This document shows, in pieces, positions 49,000 through 61,284 of a stretch of 64,000 nucleotides of DNA. Location: positions 1 through 64,000 of the forward strand of contig NMRA01000408.1 of assembly GCA_002633005.1 (NCBI GenBank). The letters are read 5' to 3'. The DNA comes from Phoronis australis. Lineage: Eukaryota > Phoronida > Phoronidae. The notes under the pieces were generated by a model. That model was given only the letters and a program-made list of their open reading frames with translations, was not told the DNA's origin and did no database searches. The position numbers and the translations under genes are program-made. Numbering within the stretch: the first letter of the stretch is position 1; each line of letters opens with the position of its first letter.

Positions 49000-49268
49000 G
49001 ATATTAAGCCGCATTGCGGCCAAAAAGCGAACTTTTGATTTAAACTCCGTATCACTTAACTAGTTCCTTTCTGGACCCAGAATGACTCGAGACTGTGCTG
49101 GAGGCACAGAATGACACACCATGACAAGCCAACTTCCAGCGCCTGGTCTCGAGCAATTACAGTCAGTTGTTTGAAGCCTAAGGAAGATTTGAAACCAATT
49201 TCATAACTGCAAGTGGTTTAAATCAAAATTTAGTTTTGATGATGAAAGGCAGGTTTGTAGCGGTTTTA
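49000..49268. mobile_element. MITE-C copy 5
   Basis: The left end CGAACTTTTGATTTAAACTC and right end AGTGGTTTAAATCAAAATTTAG are inverted partners. The centre has CTGGTCTCGAGCAATTACAG and GACTCGAGACTG, matching the palindromic core of the other copies. Confidence 0.7.
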
Positions 49269-52200
49269 ATTTCAGTGTAACTATGGGGCTATGGAGACAC
49301 ATAACACCCTAACAACACCTTAGTCAGTATATTGCTATTGTCAAACCACCATAGTCAAATTGAACAGCTGACTGGTTGGCAAAGTTGATTGATGGAAAAC
49401 CGTGTGTCCAGACCCTGTTACACTTGCCACAGTAGAAATGTGTTATGTGTGTTTGTGTTTGAGTGTGTGTGCAGTCGTGCAGAGTATTTAGCATAGTGTG
49501 AACTTGTAGGACTGAAAGTCACAAGTCAACCTAACAACATGTAATGTATGTGAGTATGTAAATGAACGATCTTGAAATGGCACAAACAATAACTGTTATA
49601 ATTGAGATTTGAGGCATGTTTAAAACGCAAATGAGGGTCACTATGGGTTGCTGTATTGTATTTCTCCTATTGTGTTTCTTGTTTTCCCACTTTAAAGCCT
49701 TTCCTACAAATGTCGACAGGTCAGTGTTTAGTGTAGCGTTTGTCATTGCAAATGCTTAAATTCGGTCTTGGATCGAAGTTAACAGTCGCAGTAAACACGT
49801 GGATTTAACAGCGAAGCGTCGAGGAGTCGCTACAGTTGCAGTAGAAACACTAAACTTCGTTTCCCTCTAAGTTATTGGCAGGAGTCACTCCTGTGACAAA
49901 GATGAAGTTGATACTACGCCACCTTGCGATAGATAACTTGATGGTCACAGCGTTACCTTAGTGATAACTCCAATGTCTGTTAACTATCAAAGCCAATGGG
50001 AACGCTCAAGCTTTGCTTGATGGAAAAAGGGCCTTCTGTGTAGAGATTGAAAATCTCGAAATCTGACCATTGTAAATTTTTACCAAAGTTTAATGGTTTG
50101 TATGTGGATTTATCCATGGAACTTTCAACATTCAACTATTCACTGTCACGTGTCACTGTTGAAAAACACTGCAAGATCTCTTTCCCTCCCTCTACCTTGT
50201 GTCAAATCAAAAAAGGACATTAGAGTGTAACCTAACATCTAACAGCACAATCAGTGCAGGGTTTACAAACACTACTACAGACCTCTGTTATATTCCCAAG
50301 CAAAAGGGACACAGAGTTTCCTATGTGCCACAGCCATGATGCAACGGAAAAATAAATTCACACATCAAGTGCTACCTTCGTCACCACCTCAAGTCAGAGA
50401 TTTACTAAATCAATAACCCCGCCCAAATTAACAAAGTAACTGACCTATTTCTGGCACTCCTACACTTATGTAACACCTAGTCTGCGTCTAATGACTCATT
50501 GTCAGGGAAGTAAAAAACAAAATATCAATACAGGATTGACACTATTGAGTGCAATATCTCTGTGTAGGCGACAAGGAAACCAGGGAACATTAAGGCCAAC
50601 CAGGTAGTCCACTGTGTCAACACAAATTTATTTCCAGTGTAAGGTTCCTTTTTGAAGATCATATCAAAAACACCACAGGTGTGTAATGAAAGTCGGAACC
50701 ATTTCCAGGTATTTTTTTAAATTTAATTCAGTTTCATAAACATGGATAACATTTCTTGCACTAAACATCTCAAAAAACCAATTTGTTACATTTAAGTGTC
50801 AAAATCTGTAAGCAAGAGTTCAACTGACCGTCCTGTGCAATGGTCCAGATGTAATTAACTACCGATAACCCTGTTTGCATGACCAGAGCACATGTTGACT
50901 CAGTCTGTGTCAGTCATTCGCCAGAGCCATGAAAGATGGGAACTGCAGCGAGTTGGCACTCCCAGAGAGGATAGCAGTTCGCTTGTGCAGTGGATAAATG
51001 CCAAAATTTTCACTTTAAGCACCATGCTTGGTTCATACCGACCCCAAAATATATGACTGAGACTACCTTGCATCTTAGTGCGCATTTTACCCTCTAAAAT
51101 ATGCGAAATTTACTGAATTCACTTATTGGCGGCAACATGTACATGATGAGACTATTTTAAGTGATACTGTGAGATCTTTTTCTTTGAGAAAAGTCATTTT
51201 GTGTTCAAAACTGGTGAAAACAGAACATAAGAATCAATTCATAGGTGAAAAAACACATGACCATGTTGATGAATAGTGTTCAAGGACAGGAGATTTAGCA
51301 GAGACAGTTTGATTATCATTCATTTCCTCTAGGATCCACTATTCATTACTCTTAGAGTACAAGGCATTCTGGGAACATTCACAGCATGAGCCATCCATGC
51401 CATAATATGCTACAGACTTCACAGTAGGGAAAAACCTGTTTCCATTAAATAATAGAAAGCTACTTTTTCCACCAGAAATTTTAAGGACATACTTCAGTTC
51501 CTCTCAACAGGGTGTTACTTAATGCCCCATTCCCACCCCCCTGCACGCCCTCTCACACTTCCTAGAAACAAGATTTCGCACCTCTCTAGTAGACAGCAGC
51601 ATGCATTATGCAGAAAAGAGAGCATGAATCAGATAACATCTGCTTTCATTTTTCTCAATGAACGTAACCATGGCAACAAATCAGGGAGAGAGCCTAATCC
51701 TGCAACATCCTGTGATGAAATGGGAAACAAGCAAGGGAGTTTTTAACACAAATGTACTGTATAATGCTATAGCAACTAGTTGTTCACACTAGACCATCCG
51801 GTAATGCTAAGGGGAGATGGTGACCTCGACAACCAGGCATTTTTGAGTTTTGCGTGTAACTTTTCCTTAATTATAACACTAACAAAGCTCGAAGGAATAA
51901 AATTAAAACAAGTAATTATGTGAAAAGATCCTCAAAAACTGCTAGTTTTGCATGAGAGAAATAAGATAAGCGATGCATAGAACCACCATTGCATATAAAA
52001 ACAGCAGGCGCCTGTTAGTTTTTTCTACAAAAAACGAATATCTCTTACCATACAAAACAAACACTGCTGAGCACGTATGCCTCCGGAAGCAATGCCATAT
52101 CCAGCTGCCAATCAACCAAGAATAAACCAAAGATTACACCAGAACAAAACCGCAAAGACACAAAACTAGCCAGTGCCAACAGTTCAATATTTTGTGTTGA

Positions 52201-52721
52201 TAACACTCTTGTTATTGTTTTGTAACCAATGTATTCTACGTCACCTAGATATGCCAAAATATTTAGAGCCAAAACAGCTGCCAAGAAATGGGCTGTTTTG
52301 TATCAAGCAACCAAGAACAAATGGGGATCCAACTTCAGAAAATCTCCTTCATACATTCGATAAAAACAACCAAAAAACGGATAAAAAAACTTCTCTGCAA
52401 TTCCTGAAAAGAAATAATTTTCAGGTTGCTTACAAAAATGTTAAAATTCCAGAAAATAACAATTAACCAAAAGTAATGCCCACAATTAATAACTAACGAC
52501 CTGTTACCAAGAGATTCAAATTTCCCATGATGCCCTTGCAATGACACAACAGTTTGCATCGCATACTTCTGGAAACTAAAACTTATTTTGACTCCATGAT
52601 AGTGGAGCGATACGATGCATCGACACATCGCCGAGGAGTGGTAATCCATCCCAACAAAGAAACACAGCATTCCTGTTACTCCGATAGTTGGTTCCCATTT
52701 TGAGAACAGTGCTTTCACAGC
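49269..52721. other. No gene; one X-box-like site
   Basis: GTAACCATGGCAAC at 51664-51677 fits the RFX X-box pattern. A minus-strand frame (52748-52335, 137 codons) opens with a TTG codon next to the family G repeat, not ATG, and has no known domain. I do not call it a gene. Confidence 0.35.
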
Positions 52722-52960
52722 TCGCCCGCCCGCATCTATTTCAGCCAAGATACCGTGCTTTCTAGAAAAGTTTGTGCTTTCTAGAAAAGTTCGTGCTTTC
52801 TAGAAAAGTTGCACAAAGGCACGCAAGCAAGGTTTGAAATGCCATGATTTGCTGATGAGTAAAAAAATCCCCACATCATTTTAGCTCGTCTAGGGCAGAT
52901 TTTTTAAAATAATGCCGAATCAATTTTCATGGAAAAACGAGACCAGAACCAACTCTAATT
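52722..52960 (+). repeat. CGCCCGCCCGCA family G, copy 2, with 3 x 19-bp tandem
   Basis: It aligns with 11195-11400 from CGCCCGCCCGCAT to GAGACCAGAACCA. Bases 52755-52811 are three 19-bp units (GTGCTTTCTAGAAAAGTTN) where copy 1 has a single related stretch. Each unit contains the palindrome TTTCTAGAAA. Confidence 0.75.
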
Positions 52961-55900
52961 CTTTGGCCAATTGAGGACAGGATATGACAGAAAAGTTGAA
53001 AGTTATTTTTTCTTTAAAATTTCGTGTTTTGATAAAAATTGCAGGAATTCACAACAACATTTGAAGTCTTTGAAAAATGAAAAAAATACACCATGGTAAT
53101 TATTTTTCCCGAAATTGATGAAACTTTAGTGTAACCTTTGATTAGAAAATTAACAAAATGTGTTCTAAATTAAGGAATCGTTACCAAAAAAGTTCGATAT
53201 TACTCTCAATTTTACCATTGCGGTCAAAGCTGAAGAATCATTACCATACCCTAATACCCTAATAGGCTGCAGCCTTATTTTTTTGCTCAGACTAAGAAGA
53301 TAACCGCCAGGGGTAATTCTATAAGTCCCATCAATAAACTATGCTGCTGTGACCCATTAGAATACAGGTGATCAAAACCAGACTAAATGTACAGTTGTGG
53401 TTTATGTGGTTTTCCAGGGAAGAATTGTGACCACAGACAAGCCAAATGAAATAACAGGGAGGAAATGGGTCCCATGCACCAATCAATATGTTGGCGTGAA
53501 AACAACACTTGCACCAGCACTCCTAGGTAAAGGAGGGTTTGATTGATTAGAGGGCTTGGTCGGCTGAATACCCACAAAATAACACTTTCACGCAAGAACT
53601 AAAATGGAAGAATAGCCACTGAAGAACCAACAATGGGAGACCAATGCATTGTTGTTCACTGGTTTCCACCACGTCAAAATATTCATGTGAAACACACCTA
53701 CTAGTTTGAATGACAATGAAAAGATGCTCCTAAGTTCACCAGCGACAGACTTATTTCTCAATATTCAAGAAAACTGTCAATAGGTGAAGTTGTTCCAGGA
53801 AAATACAACAAAAAACAATGTTAGTGCTTACAAAAGCTTGTTAGATGAATAGAAATGAGTACCCATATGATATGGTACTTTGCCATTGCTCTGTATTTAC
53901 ATCAAGGTAAATGTCACCTAGAAACACTCAATATACCGTTGACCCAAAATCGCAGAGCGCAAAGAAAAAACTTCCCAATGCATCAAAACTTGTTCTGTTC
54001 ACTTCACTTCTAGCGAAAATGTCGTGGGCGATGATTGTAACTGGAGACATTTTAAAATGCTATAAATTTCCAAAAGTGCTCCAGTTCTCTAGTTTCCATT
54101 ATACTCTGCTCGTATTTGCAAAATTAAGCGTTGCCATACAAAAGGCCGACACTTATCTAAATGCAGACGCAGTGAAAATCATTGCAAACAACAGGTATAT
54201 TTAACTTGGCAGGAAGCGACCAATGAGATCCAAATAAAGCTCATTATTAGGATTCGCATAATGACGGAATTATACCCATTAATTGAGACAGAAAGGGAGT
54301 CGCCTCTTAGTATGGGCTGTTTACATTAGATTTATGAATGAATCTCCCGTAGTTCCAAAAGTTAAAACACTTACATTAAAGCAAGCTGTCACTCATGAAT
54401 TTTTTTACCGTAGTCATTCTTAATGATTTATAATTCGATTCGAAATTATTCGATTTCAACGTATGTTAAAAACAGTTATAATGAAAGCCTATTTCGAACA
54501 AACTATATAAAAAACCCTTTTAACTGACAGCTAGCATTTTAACTGCAATGGAAAACAATTCGATTTTCTTACTTGAAAAGCAGAAGACTGAATAACAATA
54601 AGATTTTATGATTTTTGAAAAATAAATATTTGCAGAATCATAACCCTCCCACGTCAACTTTCTATGGATATTTCAATAACAGATCAGATTGTTCACATTT
54701 TAGAAGTATTCAATGACCAAATCTGGAGGTAGTTTTCCTGCCTACAATCGTTCTACCAAGCAAATATTGCTAAAATTAGGACCATGCAGTTTTAACAAAC
54801 TAAACTGAAACAGCGTGGAACGGCTGAAACAGTTTTAGCATTCTGGAACCTTCCACAAACTTCCCCAGAGCAAAGCAACTAACCACAAGATTTATTCGCA
54901 CACGCTTTCTAAAAATCAATTTTAATTGGTCCCTAGTGTAGTGTGACACTTCACTTAGCCATAACCTTGATAACAACACAATGAAATAATTTGCATTTTT
55001 ATCAACAGCATGGACTTTAGTTTATCAGCACGAAAATATAGTGCTCAGTTAAAAATTTTTACAAGAAAAGGTGGGCATGACAACAGGTGAGGCTATGCTG
55101 AAGTAAAAATCAAAATTGTACCAATTTCAAGAATGAGTGCCTTTTTAATCACGTTTCAACAACTCAAAGTTGGCAGATCCAAAAATCAATGCTGCTACTG
55201 ACAGGCGACAGCTACACTCAGATGCCATAGAGCTAATTTCTATGGAGCCCACAATGGAAAAAACCATCTGCACAATTGTTTCTACTCTGCGACATATCAA
55301 GGGTGAATTACACTGGTATGGTTCGAATGATGCACTATACTCTCGTCTTAAGAATATTGGTTAAAAATTAAACAAGTCATCCACGACTTTGACAGACAGG
55401 TAAACCAAAACAGTAGACATTGTAAAACTGAAGTATGGTAAAATATAGACTATTTCAAACAAAACAATTGCCAGAATTGACCGTTGTTTATTTCTCAAGG
55501 GATTGTAACAAAGTTGTGTCCATAATTTTTCAAAAATATTATTTCTTGGTAGCTATGGTATAGAAGTACAGAACTAGAAAATGATACGAAATTGATTTGA
55601 CGGAACTTGTCTTTTCTGAAAAAACAAGAAGATAACATTTCACTTGTCTGCCATATAGTCATAAATTGGCAAGATTTTATCAGGTACTAATCAGGATAAT
55701 TTATCCCACATCAAAAGAACAACCAACCTCTAAAAGCTTACGGATCAAGTTGCAAAAAAACTGGTGCAAAAGTGAAATTTTATTTTGTCAAGTTTATAAA
55801 AATTTTGTATATTATTAGCATGCTTTCTACTTGCATGTATGTCCTTAAACAACATTTGATAAAGTTTCCATAATTTGCACAAAAGTAATCAAACATTGAA

Positions 55901-58457
55901 AACGGTCCGGGCAATAGTCAAGTGCAAAATCTAAGTAGAAACAAAGTTAAAGACAGCTACTATGAACAAAACTTGGCAATTGAAGAGGAAACTTTTATTC
56001 GTGTCCAAAAATTTTACAAAAAATTCCAAATTGAGAGTTAAATTGGTGAAGTATACGTGTGTCCTTCACCTTGGCTACTGAGTTTTGTATCTCCTTATCC
56101 GAAGAAGCCAGAGTACAGTGTCACCCCAGCTCAGTTTACTAGTTGTCCTGACCACATCAAACGAATCGCCAGCTTGTAATTAACTCTAATAAACCAGAAC
56201 CTTTTTAATAATTCGACACCTCAGTGGGCAAGTGCAGAAAGGGCATAGGGGTGATCCCGCCAGTAGCAAGGCAAATCAGTACAATTTTCCCTCATTAATT
56301 GATAAAGAGCAACCTCCAGGGGGGCTTATCGAATGGGAATCGGCCATCCAACACAAAGTAAATTATTATCACTAAGTACCACATTAAAATACATAAAAGC
56401 GAAATCGAGTCATTGTCAAGTGATTCATCACAACTGCAGCGCACACTGTATGCCATTCGGGCAGACAGAATCTGAGTACAAATTCAGCATTTCAAGGGCA
56501 GAAAACAAGGCGCCGGGATGTCATAAATTTCAAATGTCAACTCACGACATGAATTTCGATAGCTTGTCCAACTTTGGAGCCAGACATCTATGGGGAGGGG
56601 GGTTGGTCCACATGACATAAAGAACTATAAACCAGTATCATGATTACAAATACATTGGACACAAGGGCTTCATATCCTGGCTAGTTATCTTCTTCAGCAG
56701 ACCTCTTGTCCACGAAAATATTTGTCACCGACAGGAGGTTATATGAGAAACTGGGTTAGGCTTTTCAAATATTGACCCAAAACTGTCTTTGTTCACGATA
56801 CAAACAAAACTGTTTGCATTCATTAATTTGAACAGGAAAACAGTCAAAAGTATACTCCTGGATGGGGTAAGAATCGAAGTAAATATTTCCAAATGACGTA
56901 AAGACTGATGAAACAAAAAACAATATATTTATGACTATGATATTAAGTCACATACAATAAGTATAAAAACAAATTATGAAATCTTGGTAAAAATGCGTAC
57001 AACACATCTAACTCATTGTCCATTGAAAAACTCTCTTACTTGTGTTCAGTCAGGCACTAGCAACAGACAGTGACGAAAGCTTTGAATCGTAACTTTTTCG
57101 CTCAGGCTTCATCAATTTTTTTCTACAACATTTGCATTTGTGATTTATTACACTAAAGCTACGATGCATGCGTTTCAACTGAGTGAAAGCGTATAATTTC
57201 AGTCAACAAGACAGGAATCGAATTGCTACTACAAAATCATGGGAAGGAAAAATTGAATACACACGGCAAAACAGAAGCACTAGGCCAATTGACACATCTG
57301 TCAATCAAAGCCATTCAAGCTTTGACCTGGACTACCTCTAAAAGGATTAGCAGTCTGAACAGTGTGGAATGTCTTCTCTCTATCCACCAGCCAGAACACA
57401 GCTCACTAAGTAAGGGAAGGGCCATAAGTGAAGCTTAGATAGACGATTGATATTGTACTAAGTTCTGAGTGTAAGGTGCGCAATAACTGGCAACTGTTCT
57501 CCACAGTTCTCAGGGTAAGAGAGACAACTTTGCAATAAGGAAACCCAGGAGAATTTGAAAGCAGTAAAGTCAAACATTTGTGCAGTGACATCTGTGGACA
57601 GCTACAAAACTCCAACGTAGTTACTTTGACTTCCCATTGTCCCCAGGCGGGATAAGATGTATTTGCGATTCACTCAAATGAATATTTTTGTCGTTTTTAC
57701 ACAAAAGTTCTATATTATCATAAGACTGCAAGTGAGTGAGTCCTCCCCCCTAGAGGGGGCATTGCCACTTGAACAGGGCCAGGTGCTGCTGGAAGTGACC
57801 AATCATTTCTTAAATATATGTAAGTGGCATACATTTTGGGAGCTAGAATTCTTGAGAAAGGTCCATTCACAAAGGCACAGTCACTTTAAAAAAGTCTTGA
57901 TCTCATAAATTAGGGGTGGACACTGAGTCACGAATGACCATTTCAAAGTGAAAATTAAAACATTTCGAGACGAAAATGGGCAGTAACTCGGACAAGTGCA
58001 CCAAAAGCTATGACACGCCAGGCAAAAACTGACTACGTTGTTCCACAGAAATGTGGCAATGAAGTTACCACGCTACAATCACAAACGCACAATCAAGCTA
58101 ACCTATCCCAGTATATTCACCTACCTCATCCACCTTATTTTGACAGGGTTATGTCACACGTGGTTGGATAAACTTTCAGAAGAAAACAAACACCAAAGAC
58201 CAGAGAATGCGTCTGGCTCATTAATGCAAATTTTATTCAATGCATTCCAAAGGTGGACACCCCAGCAAGCCAGAGGTCTTGTTTATTTGCCAAGCAAGGC
58301 ACCAATGGCCAGTCCTTCGGCCATTCACTTCTGGAATGTGTGGAAGAGAAAGGTGAGATATCAGTGTATCCTAGGACGTCACGTAACAGAATCTTAAACA
58401 CACAAAATTCTGCCATATCCAGGAAGTTATCATCACTTCATTAACTTTGTATGACAG
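52961..58457. other. No recognisable gene or repeat
   Basis: Longest frames: 53911-54204, 56333-56620 and 58038-58397 (95-119 codons). None has a domain I recognise. CCCCTAGAGGGGGCATTG near 57749 looks like a CTCF core. Otherwise single-copy-looking DNA. Confidence 0.35.
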
Positions 58458-58526
58458 CATATCCACATTAACATAATAGACATATCCACATTAACATAAT
58501 ATATATATCCACTTTAACATAATATA
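58458..58526 (+). repeat. 23-bp tandem repeat, three units
   Basis: Units at 58458, 58481 and about 58504 open (C/T)ATATCCAC(A/T)TTAACATAAT. Confidence 0.85.
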
Positions 58527-59190
58527 ACAACGAACACGGCGTCAATGTTTGACACGTCCAGATTTGAGACGGAATATTTCCCCTGAAAACTCTTGACCAA
58601 GAGAGAATCACAAACATATCTGGGTCAACACACAATGTATAGGGATTTCATAACCATTTCAAAGCGTGGTATTCCATAACCAAATCAGGAGATGGTCTCT
58701 CTTTAGACTAGGGGCCACAGGTGGCCTTGTTGAACCACTTTTGGATGACACTAACCAACAACTACCAGTCTAGGAGTGTGCTCTCAATGGTTGAAGCGAT
58801 TTAAAACCACAAACAGCCACTAAAGTGCAGACTGCCACTTCGGGTAGCTTCCCCACTCTAAAGAGAATAGGACCCAGCTGATAGCACTGTGTGCTCATCG
58901 TCAGAGCAATTCATTTCACTGACCAAGATGATTTTACCATAAAAATACCAGTGTCTAAAATAAATAAAATGTCAATGAAACCTGACAACAGTGCATATAG
59001 TAAAAAACGGAAATTTAGTAGATAATTGAAGGACTGTTAACCAAGAGTTAAATACATGTCTTGTGCAACTATTACTCTCAATTCCTTAAAATCTTGTCTT
59101 GCCTGATTCAACCTAGAAAAATCATTGAATTTGAAATTGAAAAAGGTTTCACCAACAACTAAAACAAAAAATACTGTCAGATTCAGGGCA
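58527..59190. other. Nothing recognised
   Basis: Short frames only. Confidence 0.4.
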
Positions 59191-59310
59191 GAGTTTAATA
59201 GCTGTCTTGTGGCGAGAAAAATTTATCCAAAAATTACATGCTCTCATTGGAAATACACGGCAATATCGTGAAGACTTGCTTTTTAGCGAGGTCCTAGCAT
59301 TACTGAACTC
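59191..59310 (+). mobile_element. MITE-A copy 5
   Basis: The ends GAGTTTAATAGC and GCATTACTGAACTC are inverted partners. The interior has AATTACATGCTCTCATT, AAATACACGGCAATATCG and GACTTGCTTTTTAGCGAGGT, as in copies 1 and 2. Confidence 0.75.
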
Positions 59311-61099
59311 TAACGAGAATGAGTTTCGTTGAATCCATGACAACATATGCAGCACTATTGCAAAGACTAAGTTGTTGCTGAATAGTATGCATTGGAGTGA
59401 AGCAAGGACCCGAAACACCATTCAGGCACGCTCCCAGTTTACCCATACCATGTACAGGGCTTGGAGAGGCTAGATAAGATAGCCACAGGTAGATATCTGA
59501 TGTTGCTAAAGACTACCTGGGAAAGGTTCTAGAATGTTCTCTACAAATGTTGCTGAGACAATTCACCAGCCCACTTCTCTATCACAAATGTTCTGCCACT
59601 CCAACACAGATAAGAAGTTCAATATCGCATGTAAACGTCAAATTACAAAAAGTGAATGTTTGTCCAGATTTAATGCTCAAAATTGAAAACGTGAAAAGAA
59701 AATTCAATTTTCCCATTCAGGCTGATCAAGGGAACGATAAATTTTATATTTTTCTTTAATTACCATAATATGAATATTCAAGATACTGGCCTCTTATTCA
59801 TTAAATAAATTTTGGTAACCATCAGATCTCAGGATAGATCCAGAGAGAGGGTCCAGAACCCAACTCAGTGGCTTTACCATTTAATGCAGCCAATGTTTGG
59901 TTGGACCCGGCCTTCAATAGCTACCAGCTCTCCAGATTATAGCTACAGACAGCTACCTAGCATTGGGCAGCCACAAACATGCGCAGACACTTTCAAACAA
60001 ATTTGTGAACTTTCCCCCCAGGCTTACAGTTCCAGGCAGAACATAGAGCAGCCAACAGATGCTAGTTGTTGCGTCACTGCCATTTACACAAGAAATTGCC
60101 TGTATAAATTAAGCCCTCCACATGGATTAGATTTACCACCCCTTCAAGGGGAGAGCAGAGCAGCGGAAGTTAGACAGACAGGTTATATGCAATTAAAGGG
60201 ATGGGTCAGTCAAACCACTTGGACAATCAGGCGGAGGGCTGGGATTGGTCAAGTGTTGCCATCTCCGTGGCAACAAACATACTTGAGCCCATGTAAAAGG
60301 AATGATGGTACTACAGTCAATATGAAATTATTTAACAACTGACCTCTGAACAGAGAATTCGCTTTAAACACAAGACTTTCAATACTTCAACACATGAAAA
60401 GACTTCCATGCTGAATAAGAAGCTAAATATGTATGGCAAGCCCATGGTAAAAGTTCGGTAATAAAAGGCTAGAGCACTCTAACTGGCCAAACTACCCCAG
60501 GGACATGCTTCTTCAGGAGTCTATTAGCCTGAGTCTTTTGACTTCTGCTAAAAATCTGACTAAGAATAGTCAAAAGTTGATTTCTTGTTTTTTGCATTTC
60601 TCATTAAGGTTTGTGTACAGTCTATTTCATCAGACTCTGGATTTCCGTCTTTCAACTTCCGAGTTGTAGACAGATTTTTCGACTTTCAGCCTTTGACCGA
60701 TTTTCATCAAACGCCCTAAGCCATCCGAAAGATTTATATTTAGCCATAAGTCAAAATACAGAAGGCAATAGACTCTTTCCAAAAAGACATCAGGGCTTGA
60801 TTTGGGGACTTGCAGCTTGCCAATTTGACTTCAGATTTTGTTGGGTGACCTAGTAAAAATCCCAAGATTCCAAAAAGTCACCGGATTTTTGCAAGCTGCA
60901 ATCCAGCCACAACTATGATATCGCTCCCAGGTTGTAACTAAGTCGAAAGAAGTCAGAAAAAGAAGATCCCCCTTAAAACTGGCTTCCTGATAAGAACTCA
61001 TTCAATGCAAACGCCACGAAAAGAAAGTGCCCATGTGAACTTTGCTACACAAGCGCTAAGTTGATAATTGTTAAATGTAATCATTTTGGCCTTGACTGC
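59311..61099. other. No gene called; longest open frame of the window
   Basis: A plus frame at 59812-60342 is open for 176 codons (opening with TTG). It lacks any domain, signal or repeat that I recognise, so I treat it as chance or as an unproven exon. Inside it, GTTGCCATCTCCGTGGCAAC (60255-60274) is an inverted GTTGCC/GGCAAC pair. Bases 60555-60760 are rich in GACTT/AAGTC words. Confidence 0.3.
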
Positions 61100-61205
61100 C
61101 ACTTCTGCAGGAGCTAGCTGATTAGGCGAAGTTGCACGGCCTGGAAAAGGAGGGGTAAGTTGTCATGCTGGTGTCAAGTAGAGCTAGTTAAATTTATATC
61201 CACAC
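61100..61205 (+). repeat. Dispersed family H, copy 2
   Basis: Matches 35545-35660 in order: GCAGGAGCTAGCTGATTAGG, AAGTTGCAC and GTAAGTTGTCATG. Confidence 0.5.
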
Positions 61206-61208
61206 GAC

Positions 61209-61284
61209 CAGCTTGAACAACTAAACAACCGGCAGCTTGAACAACTAAATAACGACAAGCTTGAACAACTAAACGACGACCAGT
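61209..61284 (+). repeat. 24-bp tandem repeat, three units
   Basis: The word AGCTTGAACAACTAAA recurs at about 61210, 61234 and 61258, separated by variable CAACCGG / TAACGAC / CGACGAC words. It sits directly after the family H copy. Confidence 0.85.

Noticed and set aside
52335-52748. 137-codon minus-strand frame that looks like a first exon
   Set aside because: The first codon is TTG, not ATG. The beginning lies in the family G repeat and no family resemblance was found.
60255-60274. GTTGCC...GGCAAC as an RFX X-box
   Set aside because: The half-sites are separated by too many bases for the usual 0-3 base spacer.
59812-60342. 176-codon open frame as a gene
   Set aside because: It opens with TTG, has no recognisable domain, and a frame of this length is unremarkable in GC-moderate DNA over 64 kb. 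Kept only as a remark.
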